This document shows positions 47,297 to 57,092 of a stretch of DNA of 64,000 nucleotides, piece by piece. Origin of the DNA: Kalaharituber pfeilii (lineage: Eukaryota > Ascomycota > Pezizomycetes > Pezizales > Pezizaceae); contig WHUZ01000060.1 in NCBI GenBank assembly GCA_015179045.1, positions 1 to 64,000 of the forward strand, read 5' to 3'. The notes under the pieces are model-generated. The model was not told the origin of the DNA and made no database searches. It saw nothing but the letters and a program-made list of their open reading frames with translations. The position numbers and the translations under genes are program-made. Numbering within the stretch: the stretch's first letter is position 1; every line of letters begins with the position of its first letter.

Positions 47297-49578
47297 ATGT
47301 CAGATCCACTCTCGATATTTGCCTCAGTTGCCGGTCTCATCTCAATCTCAGCGAAGATCATAAGCATGCTGAAGAATCTCCATGATTGTGCAAAGCAGGC
47401 ACCAGCATCCATCAGTCGTATAATGGAAGAAATGCAAGATATGAATGTCATCTTCTGCCAGGTTCAGTTATTTATTGCTGGGACAACTAAGGTTGAAAAC
47501 CAAAGCAGGTTAAAGATGCTGTCCATTCACCATCTTATTGCGACTTTGAGTGGATGTGTTTTGATTGCTTCCAACTTGGAAGAGTACCTGAGTAACATGG
47601 GGGTTAGTGATCTCGGCTCCTTGCAGTCTCCAGCAAACAAAGCAACTGTTTTGTTTGAGAGGATTAAATGGGCACTGTGGAAGGAAGCAGAGGTTGCAGT
47701 CTTTATTGAGGACCTGGAATGACACAAATTGAGTTTGAATCTGATGTTGGGCATTATTCAGTGGTAAGATCAGATCTACAGCATTAATTCTATCATGTTT
47801 CCTTGGGGGGGTAGGGGGGTCACACAGATAACTGATCTCTTTGTAGTCATACCGGTGCCGAGGCTTCCGAAAAACTCGAGCAATTGCATGAAGTAGTTTT
47901 TCAAATATTGGAATCAAACCATGCAATCTCGATCCAGTTACGAGAACTCATCAGCCGTCAGGACCCTGCAATAAATGAAGTCCAGTCCTCAGAATCCGAT
48001 AATCAAGCCAAGGATGCAAGCACACTACCTCTAAAAGACGATGATGATAATGATGATGCTGCATCATTCAGAACAGCGGCAACATCTTGTAGCACATTCT
48101 CCTTGCGGTCCATGCGATCCATGCGATCCATGTGCTCTATGAAATTGATGCTGCCATCGTTTATGGATGAACTCAAAAATTCAAGGCCTTATAGGCGAAT
48201 CCAGAAGTGGGGCATAAGTGATGATTCTCACTCCATATTCTATAGCAGTAGCTCCTCAAGAGGTTGTACCTGGTCAATGCTTTCAGACATGACCTTGGGT
48301 GATCTTGACTCAATTTCGGAGATCTCGGTGATTGTGCTACCTATTTGCTTATCTGATCTCTGGGACTCACAGCCATACCAAGTTCTACTTCATTCAGCTA
48401 CAGGTCGCTATGGCAGATCAAGCCGAATATTGAAATGGTCTCGTCGAGTGAGCATCCACTATGCCATTCGCCAGGGGAGTGAGAATGGTGTTCGAACTAT
48501 ACTAGCTTTAGGAACAGATATAGAGGAGAGGGATTCAGAGGGCCGAACACCACTTGCTCATGCTGCATCTATAGGTCATGAGAGCATTTGCAAATTACTG
48601 TTGGAGAGGAGAGCAAGGATTGAAGGAATAATTTACAGTGCTATTGATGGGAGAAATGAGAACATTGTTCAAGATTTACTTGCTTGTGGGGCGGATATAG
48701 AGGAGAGGGATTCAGAGGGCCGAACACCACTAGCTTATGCTGCATATAAGTGCCATGAAGACATCTGCAAATTACTATTGGAGAGAGGTGCAAGTGAGGA
48801 AGCAATAGCATCAACTACCCCTCCAATTGACCTAACTGGCTGCATCAATAAGGCAATGAGTAATGACTCCGAGACTATAGTACGATTGCTGATCGTGATG
48901 GGTGCGGACATTGAGGAACGATGCCCAGCCCAGTCGAATATGACTCCTTTGCTCTGGGCACTATACAGAGGCAAAACAGCAATTGCAAAACTGTTGATTG
49001 AGAAGGGGGCAAATCTTTTTGCATATGATAGGATCCAATGGACAACAGTACATTGTGCAGTTTATGGGAGCAATCCTGAGATGTTGACAGAAATCCTGGA
49101 ACAAGGAGCATCGAAGCTCATGAACATCAAAGACAGCATAACAGGCAACACTCCACTCCACCTCAGCTATCGCTCTCTCTCACATACAAAGATATTGATT
49201 GAGCATGGTGCATCCCCAACCATCCAGAACGAGGATGGAAAAACCCCATATGATAGGGCACTGAATTCTAGTTCTCGTGAAGTAGCAATATATCTTTGGT
49301 CACAACTTTCACCTGAACAGAAGGGCCGGAAAAAACCTCCACCAGCGGAATGGTACAATGATCCTCTAATACAGTCCCGAAGGAAAGCTTTTTTTTTTTT
49401 AATTTTCATCCTTGCTGCCTATTTTCCTAGTTCTTCATATTATGTGACCATCATGTATCTCTTTTTTCTTTTCTGCTCTTTTCATAGTGTGCTCATTTTA
49501 TCCCGCTTTCCTACGAAACAATTGTGTACCTGCATCTACATATGGACAGGATCGGTTTTCCCAACTAGCAAACAATAA
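47297..49578 (+). pseudogene. Ankyrin-repeat family copy 9 (stop in exon 1, stop lost at 3' end)
   Basis: Exon 1 is 47297-47763 and the intron 47764-47846 (83 bp, donor GTAAGA). Exon 2 runs from 47847. In exon 1 the conserved CGA of the EDLER motif is TGA (47720-47722), so translation would stop after 141 residues and just miss the end of the N-domain. Exon 2 itself is fully open, with two ankyrin pair-units and the terminal ankyrins. The normal stop after PPPAEWY is lost, and the frame runs on to 49578 through the 3' flank. It is closest to copies 1 and 2. Confidence 0.8.
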
Positions 49579-50117
49579 TGTACAAATCGCATTTTCCGGA
49601 AGCGGGGCAGGGCAGCATACTGAACTATAGCACATCCTACAAGACCTCATATCCCCCCCAAACGGCATTTCCTGCCTACCCCGACGGGACACCCCGCTGC
49701 CACAAAACGCACGAAATTGATATCCAATACGCCCGTTACCCAACATATATCTCACCGAGTCAAGTAGTTTTCAATTTTCAAAAACGGACCCGGGGAATTT
49801 CCAGCGGGCCACCCGGGAAATTTTGAAAACAGACGTAAAAAAGGGCATTGTTCATTATCATCGGCGTCATGATGGCGTTAGATACAACATGATTTATTTG
49901 GCATGGACGTTTTGAATAAATGACAATTATTGCGATGTGAAAAATGGCCACAGGTCATGATAGATTGGTTGTTTTCTATCCTCAACCACAGCTCCTCCAT
50001 ATGCACAGTATCCCCCCAAAAAATATTTTAAATTTCTCCAATATATAATGCATCAATCCCCGCCCCCCTCCCACCCGCCCCCCGTCCACCCCCATGGCAA
50101 AAACACCGCTTCGACTC
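49579..50117. other. End of array unit 9 and spacer to Shr3-like gene
   Basis: The family 3' flank can be followed, with decay, to about 49770. From there the sequence is unlike anything else in the window. It contains a weak palindrome around 49785-49840 and, from about 50040, a C-rich stretch leading into the Shr3-like gene. No gene is seen in the spacer. Confidence 0.55.
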
Positions 50118-50120
50118 ATT

Positions 50121-50790
50121 CTACACCTTCTTCTTCCCTCCCTCCCTGGCCACCTCCCTCCCCTTCTCCTCCTCCTTCCTAATCCTCCCCTCTTCCTCCA
50201 CCTCCTTCGACTCCGCATACCACTGCCCCGCCTGCAACACCAGCACCCCCAACAGCACCAACGCCATCATCGTCTGCGTCGCCCCAAGCACCCTCAGCGT
50301 CTCCTCCCTCGGCACCTCCGTGCCGTAGTTGCCCGTCTCGATAATCTTGATGCCCTGGATCACGTTTGTGCCGTACATGATGAGCGCGATGAGGTAGAGG
50401 ATGAGGCTGGCGCCGTCAAAGAGGTAGTTGGACTCGCGCGGCGAGAAGAAGATGAGCTTTGAAAGGAAGCCGGAGAGGCCGAGGATGATGAAGAAGTTGA
50501 GGAGGCGGGGCACCAGCGGGGAGAGCGATAGGTGTCGGTAGTGGGATTCGATGGCCAGTAGAACGGGCTCGGGGGCGGGGACCGTCGTCCAGAGGGTGGG
50601 TAGTCGAAGGGGAGGTTGGTGAAGAGGATACCGAGGAAGAAGGAGGCCGCTGCGCGGGGGGCAGCTAGCGATGGGGGCGACCGCGCGGGGGTGAGGTGGA
50701 CCAGATCTGGAGCGTAGGGGCCGGGGGAGGCAGAGAGAAGCAGGACTTACGGCAAACAATCAGGAACGTGGCGAATTAGGAGCGACCCAT
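50121..50790 (-). pseudogene. SHR3: Shr3-like ER chaperone for amino acid permeases (two lesions)
   Basis: Shr3 is an ER membrane protein that helps fold amino acid permeases before export. Exon 1 (50790-50751) encodes MGRS-stop-FATFLIVC; the intron is 50750-50650 (101 bp); exon 2 (50649-50121) encodes ASFFLGILFTNLPFDYP and then, in a shifted frame, LWTTVPAPEPVLLAIESHYR, a membrane-rich middle with NYLFDGASLILYLI, ALVLLGVLVLQAGQWYAE and a charged KKKV-like tail. Compared with the family, a TAA sits at codon 5 and one base is missing near 50598-50601 between DYP and LWTT. The rest is well conserved, so sequence errors or very recent loss are both possible. Identification rests on the conserved segments and is firm; function of this copy is doubtful. 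Confidence 0.8.
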
Positions 50791-51259
50791 TGCTGATTTT
50801 ACCGGAATATAGGAATTGCGTTTGTACCGGAGTAAGATTTGTCGACGATTAGGCGTATCGAATAGAGGCGGGGGAAGGGTCGCGACCGTCCGCACAGCCC
50901 GACGAGAGAATGTGGGGGCGGAGGTAGCAGCCAGTGAAGAGCGCGCTGAACTCTCCGTCTAGCTGTCTTAGTTTGCGTGCGGCGAACCGGAAGTGTGGAG
51001 AAACCGTAGTTGAGCGGGCTCAGCTCCGCGCCTGAGGGGGATGTGTACAAAAATATTTGATTAAGCGGGTAGTTTTATTTTGATGCGATGAGGCTAGCTG
51101 GGCAACCCCTCGTATTGTTGTCGTTGTTCGTTGTTCGTTGTTCGTTGTTCGTTGTTTGTGTGCTTACTTATGCATTTTGTATGAATCGTTTGTAGGGCCC
51201 TGACTGGCCAGCTAAGTCCCCTGGCCGTCAGCAGGAGAAAAGGGTCCAGGTTTAATCAC

Positions 51260-51260
<1 letters not shown>
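50791..51260. other. Upstream region of the Shr3-like gene
   Basis: This is unique, moderately GC-rich sequence that probably holds the Shr3-like promoter. A GTTGTTC heptamer is repeated about five times at 51118-51155. No gene of its own is seen, and the minus-strand frame over 50799-51050 has no recognisable features. Confidence 0.5.
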
Positions 51261-51294
<34 letters not shown>

Positions 51295-51545
51295 CAGTAT
51301 TCAGACCCTCCTACCTCATGAACTAAAGATCTTTCTCAGCCCTAGTCTCACATGTGAGTTCCTCCATAGTGTCTTTTTGTACCTTGCTCAGCTGCAGCCA
51401 TCTCTCTCTATTTTCGTTCTTCTTTTGCCTTACTTTCCCTCTGTCATAGGCCACCTCGGGTGGCCGATAGAGCGTATATACGACGCATGCGAAATGCGAC
51501 AGCAAATATATGGGCGTATTGCTAAATGAGCTATGTAGAGGACTA
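51261..51545 (-). mobile_element. Poly(A)-tailed retroelement (SINE or LINE 3' end)
   Basis: In the minus sense the element ends in 34 A (seen as T at 51261-51294). The adjoining ~130 bases match 8877-8995. The upstream limit near 51545 is a guess, from the change of composition. No clear target duplication was found. No coding capacity. Confidence 0.6.
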
Positions 51546-52055
51546 GTAAACGTCACTAGTCAAGTGTTTTTTTACTGATCTGGTGGGATACAGACCATGC
51601 GGTTCACTGCGCCCAAGACGCCCAAGACGTTATATTCACTCACTTCCTCCTATACCGCCTCGAGCTGAAGTTAAAACAATACTGGAAATAGAAGGAAAAA
51701 AATAGTAGGAGATGTCGAAAAGGAAACAGAGAGCACCATCGAAGGTCAGAAAGGAGGAAGAGAAACTCTGGAAGGTGCGAAAATAGTTTAGGATAAGAAA
51801 GAAGCCGCTGATATGCCCAGGAGCGAACTCAGCTTGCTGATGCTGAGGAGTGTATGGGTTGGTTACAAGCTGCCCAGTGTTTTTCGTCCCAATTTGGTCA
51901 TATTGCCAAGAAATTCGGTCAAAATGCCAAGACCTAACGTCGGCTCAGACCTGCCATCGGCTCAGACCTACTGTCGGCTATTATAGTACTATAGTTACAG
52001 GAATCGCGGCGTAAGTACTGCTGGTTACGCCTCGCGCCGGATTGAACCCAGTCGC
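51546..52055. other. Unique spacer before array unit 10
   Basis: This non-repetitive sequence has no convincing gene. It contains two short direct repeats (CGGCTCAGACCT near 51950-51970). Family similarity begins sharply at about 52056 with CTCCGGGACCGTATTAGA, immediately after the stop of copy 10, so the usual 3' flank is missing here. Confidence 0.5.
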
Positions 52056-52075
52056 ATTTGTCCTCCGGGACCGTA

Positions 52076-54583
52076 TTAGATATACCATTCCTGTGGTGGA
52101 GGACATTTCCGGACCTGCTCTTCAGGTGGAAGTTGCGACCAAAGATATATTGCTACTTCATGAAAACCATAATATATGGCCAGATCATATGGGGTTTTTC
52201 CATCCTTGTTCTGGACAGTTGGGGATGCACCATGCTCAATCAATATCTTTGTAAGTGTGAGAATGTGGGTTTTATGCCAAAGGTGTAGTGGGGTGTCGCC
52301 ATTCGTATTGCGCTCATTGATGAGCTTGCATGCTCCTCGCTCCAGGATTTCTGTCAACATCTCAGGATTGCACCCAAAAACTGCACAATGTACTGTTGTC
52401 CATTGGTTGCTATCATGTGCAAAAAGATCTGCCCCCTTCTCAATCGAGAGTCTTGCAATTGCTGTTTTGCCTTTGAATAATGCCCAGAGCAAAGGAGTCA
52501 TGTTCCACTGGACTGGGCATCGTTCCTCGATGACCGCACCCATCATGATCAGCAATCGTTGTATAGTCTCAGAGTCATTTCTCAGTGCCTTATCGATGCA
52601 GCCAGTTAGGTCAATTGGAGTGGTAGTTGATGCTATTGCTTCCTTACTTGCACCTCTCTCCAATAGTAATTTGCAGATGTCTTCACGGCACTTATATGCA
52701 GCATAAGTAAGTGGTGTTAGGCCTTTTGAGTCCCTCTCATCTATATCAATTTGTAAAGTGAGTAGATGTTGAATGAGATTGTCCATACTATTCAGAATAG
52801 CATGGTGAACTACTCCTTCAATCCTTGCTCCTCTCTCCAACAGTAATTTGCAAATGCTCTCATGACCTATAGATGCAGCATAAGCAAGTGGTGTTTCGGC
52901 CTTTCAAATCTTTCTCCTCTATATCCGCTCCGAAAGCAAGTAAATCTTGAATAATATTCTCATTTCTTCCATCAATAGCACTGTGGATTATTCCTTCAAT
53001 TCTCGCTCCCCTCTCCAACAGTAATTTGCAAATGCTCTCATGACCTATAGATGCAGCATGAGCAAGTAGTATCCAGCCTTTTGAATCTTTCTCCTCTATA
53101 TCTGCCCCCAAAGCAAGTAAATCTTGAATAATATTCTTATTTCTCCCATCAATAGCACTATGGATTATTCCTTCAATTCTTGCTCCCCTCTCCAACAGCA
53201 ATTTGCAAATGCTCTCATGACCCATAGAGGCAGCATGAGCAAGTGGTGTTCGGCCTTCTGAATCCTTCTCTTCTATATTTGTGCCTAAAACTAGTAGTGT
53301 TCGAATAACATTCTCGCTTCCTTGGTAAATGGCATAATGGATGCCCCCTAGAGAAGACCACTTCAATTTTCGGCTTGACCTGTAGCGACCAGCAGCTGAA
53401 TAAAGTGGAACCTCAACTTGGTAAGGCTGCGAGTCCCAGAGATCAGATAAGCAGACAGGTAGCACAGTCACTGAGATTTCTGTTATTGAGTCAAGATCAC
53501 CCAAGGTCATGTCTGAAAGCATTGACCAGGTACAACCTCTAGTGGAGCTACTGCTAGAGAATGTAGTGTAGGAATCGTCACTTATGCCCCACCTTTGGAT
53601 TCGCCTATAAGGCCTTGAATTTTTGAGTTCATCCATAAATGATGGCAGCACCATTTGTATGGACCGTAAGGAGAATGTGCTTCGAGATGTTGCCGCTGTT
53701 CTGAATGATGCAGCATCGTCATTGTCATCATGCACTTGGTCGTCCTTGATTGTAGATAATGGTATATGGAAATTGTCTTTTGGAGGTAGTATGCTTGCAT
53801 CCTTGGCTTGATTATCGGATTTTGAAGACTGGATTTCATTACTTATTGCAGGGTCCTGACGGCTGATGAGTTCACGTAACTGGATCGCAATTGCATGGTT
53901 CGATTCCAAAATCTGAAAAACTATTTCATGTAATTTCTCGAGATTTTCGGAAGCCTCTGCAGCGGTATGACTATGCAAGAGATCAGCTGTCTACATTCCG
54001 GACCCCACTATCACCACCGCCGCCGCCACCTCCAACACCCAACCCCACCACCACTACCCGCCCACCACCGCCCCCATCCCCGGGGGAACTTAGTGCAATA
54101 GGTCTGAACCTACCATTGAATAATCCCTAGCATCAAATTCAAACTCAACTTATGCCTCTGGAGGTCCTCAATAAAGACTGCAACCTCCGCTTCCTTCCAC
54201 AATGCCCATTTAATCCTCTCAAACAAAAGACTTGCTTTGTTTGCTAGAGGCTGTATGGAACTGGGATCACTAACCCCCATCATCTCACTCAGATACTTGT
54301 CCAGGTTTGAAGCAATCAAAACACATCCACTCAAAGTTGCAACAAGGTGGTGAATAGATAATAACTTTAATCTGCTTTGATTTGCATTCTTCGTTGTCCC
54401 AAGAATAAACTGCTGAACCTGGCAGAAGATGATGCTCATATCTTGCATTTCTCCCATTAGGTGACTGATAGATGCTGGTGCCTGCTTTGCACAATCATGG
54501 AGATTCTTCAGCATGCATATAATCTTCGCTGATATTGAGATGAGACCGGCAACTGAGGCAACTATCGATAGTGGATCTGACAT
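52076..54583 (-). pseudogene. Ankyrin-repeat family copy 10 (one frameshift)
   Basis: Exon 1 is 54583-54114; the intron is 54113-53971 (143 bp, GTAGGT, very G-rich in the gene sense). Exon 2 starts at 53970. The N-domain has the HLMGEMQDMSIIFCQVQQ variant, and intron and flank match copy 4 closely, so the two are inverted duplicates. Four ankyrin pair-units are present. One extra T near 52895 shifts the frame, ending it at 52860 (about 526 residues). The remaining ankyrins and tail continue in another frame to the stop at 52076. Confidence 0.8.
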
Positions 54584-56029
54584 TGCTTTGGACTAGTTGG
54601 ATATGTAGGTCAACCGGATTCTGGTACGTACAGGGAATGTGACTAGGCTGCTATAGTCCTAGGGCGGATTAAATCTTGAAACTCTGTTAGCAAGAGAAAG
54701 ACTAGGCTGGTGTAAAGCGATTCCTTAACGACGTTTGTACAATTCTGAACCTCAAGCTTTTGGTAATGGGGAAGGCTCGTATTGTGAAGAGCATGCTCTG
54801 CACACGAGCCAGCCTGTAATCCTGGCACATTTGTTACCAAGTAAATGCCCTCTGATTCGCCTCATCCCGCTTTCCCGTATGGAGTAGCTAGACAGCCTAT
54901 CCTCTCGGCTTTGGCTGATGCCTAAAAAGAGGTTGGCTTGGAATAAGGCTGAAAGGCTGTGCTATTGCAAACAGTTTTACGAAGTAGGGGCTGCCGCTGG
55001 ATAGCAACCATTCATTGTTCATTATAGGCCAGTTGATGTCATGCACGCATTGTCCAGTTCAAGTAACTCCCTGTCATCGGGGAGGCGCAGACTATGCACC
55101 GGTATGTTCCGGACAGTTCTCCATGTAGCACAAGGACATGCAACCATACCAAATATGATAGAAACTTCGTGAGGCTACTTTTCATTGAAGATGTTGCGGC
55201 AGCGTGACAGGGGCATGTGGAGATCTGGTGCCGGTAGCCTAGCGGTGAAACAAGTGTAGCTGCAGATAGTGTGCAGCTGTACGCGAACTAGTCTGCTTGT
55301 AAGTGTAGGGCAGGGATCCATTTTACACCTACCCCCCTCCCTGCAGAGTCCACACTTCCTGATGTGTAGTCTCCAGTCACCTCATATCTGCGACCGTCCA
55401 CCCTCCCAATCGCAGTGCGCGGTCTTCGCCGGCACCTTGGATCAGATGTAGGCATAAATCAGATCGATGCTTATGAGGATATCTTAATTCAGGAATATGC
55501 CTCCTGTGTCGGCGTATATATCCCCCCCCCGTCCCCCCCCAGCGCGGTGCATGAACACCCGTACCCATCAAACCAAAAAAAAAAAAAAAAAAGAATAGGA
55601 AGCAAAATCAAAAACAAGTTGCCCCGGTTCCAAGTCCCAATTAATTGTCACTAGAAATCTATCATTATTCCCAAACGATCGTTGCTAAAACCAGGACATT
55701 ATCACCCATCTTCTTTACTTTTAAGATGCTCGATAATCCTCTTCACCAGCTCGAAATCGGCCTAGGGACCTGACTTCTGCACCTCTCCATGGCACTTGTT
55801 GATACCCCATGACTAGCATTCTATGCTGACCAAAGCGTAGATCAGTGCACGGAAGTCGATACCTCTCTCCTCTCCTCCCCCGTCCGCAGCACCAAGCTAT
55901 ATAGATCAGTTCAAAGAGTTAACAACTCCACCGCCTCTTGAATACCCTCTCCCCACCATCACTACCTTTCAAGAGCACCCCTCCTAGCAGCCGCAACAGC
56001 ATCCCCCAACTCCTTCAACAATGCTCAAT
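54584..56029 (-). repeat. 5' flank of array unit 10
   Basis: This is the upstream flank of copy 10. Its proximal part is the inverted counterpart of 18941-19305. The distal part has one copy of the ~400-bp module (about 55200-55510), an A run (55568-55591) and the pyrimidine-rich boundary tract (about 55870-56029). No gene is seen. Confidence 0.6.
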
Positions 56030-56048
56030 GACCCCTCCGCCACCTCTC

Positions 56049-56229
56049 CCAAGATGAAGGGGAGGGCCTTCGGGGAGTGATAGGTATCTTGGAATGGGCG
56101 AGGGGTTAGCCCGGGAGATTTACTTCTATTTTTCCGTACTTGTACTTTGTTTTGATGTAACTAGACCTCGCCATAGCCCATAGGGCGGCACGCGAGTAAT
56201 GATATTAAAAAAAAAAAAAAAAAAAAAAA
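56049..56229 (+). mobile_element. 181-bp 5'-truncated LINE tail with 19-bp target duplication
   Basis: This insertion ends in about 25 A. The last ~50 bases before the tail (CCTCGCCATAGCCCATAGGG and on) match the insert at 12043-12102. The 19-base target sequence occurs at 56030-56048 and again at 56230-56248. The target lies in the pyrimidine-rich boundary tract. Whether it derives from the same family as the full LINE at 12.5-18.9 kb cannot be tested here, because that copy lacks its 3' end. Confidence 0.9.
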
Positions 56230-56248
56230 GACCCCTCCGCCACCTCTC

Positions 56249-57092
56249 AGTCACACAACCCCTCCTTTCAGCGGCTTCTCCAGCGGCCTCTCCGATGGCC
56301 ACTCACTCCAATATTTCCTCGGATAATACCAAATTTCTAGTCCATCGTTCGTTGACTACTCCGACGTACTTTTGTGGTATTTTATTATTGTTTTGTCTGG
56401 CAGTTTATTAATTATTTTTACAGCACTCATTGAAGTTTAATACCAATGGTATCTTTATTGATCAATTGGCGGATACGTGGGGACTTAAACTTGCGAGTGG
56501 GCACAAGGGGGTCTTAGATATAATAAATATGGTCGGCGGAGGAAAGCCTGACTGAGCAGGCATGAATTCCAGAGAAAGGGGTTTTGTTAGCACGATAAAA
56601 GAAAAAACACCAGGGGGGCGCATTTGCTGGCAGTGTTGTGCCGAAATTCTGTGGATATATGGCAATTGTACATATTACCAGTACTTACTCTGCATATACT
56701 TGTTCGTTTACTTGTATGTAGCAGATGTACCAGTATCATTTCACTTGCAGCAGCGACTAACTATCCCGTCGAATTCATCGTGTCAAGATCTAACGGTGTG
56801 CTATTAAAGCTATTCACGTTATTCTGCTCCAAAAATCCCATGAGACTGCCCTGCCCCTTCCGGAAACTGCTATTGTTACATTAATGTTGCTAGTAGGAAA
56901 ACAATCATATCCATATATGCTACTACACAGTTTCCACGGAAGCAGGACCGAACACAAGCACACAATGATAGGGACAAAAAGAAAAAAGAGATACATGAGT
57001 GTTACATAATACAAAGAACTTGGAAGATAGGCAGCAAAGATGTAAATGAAAAAAAATTCTCATTCCTCCAGGATCTTATTAGAGAATCATCT
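56249..57092 (-). repeat. 3' flank of array unit 11
   Basis: This is the downstream flank of copy 11, of the subtype also seen at about 62450-63313 (TTTTGTCTGGCAG, GTCGGCGGAGGAAAGCCTG). No gene is seen. Confidence 0.6.

Noticed and set aside
49785..49840. Palindromic TTTTCAAAA/CCCGGG sequence
   Set aside because: Arms are short and imperfect, and there is no recurrence or flanking duplication, so it is not called as an element.
50799..51050. Minus-strand frame upstream of the Shr3-like gene
   Set aside because: No recognisable domain or codon pattern; it lies where the Shr3 promoter and leader are expected.
52020..52060. Possible tRNA B-box (GGTTCAATCC in reverse sense)
   Set aside because: One base short of the consensus spacing, and no matching A-box, acceptor stem or cloverleaf could be drawn.
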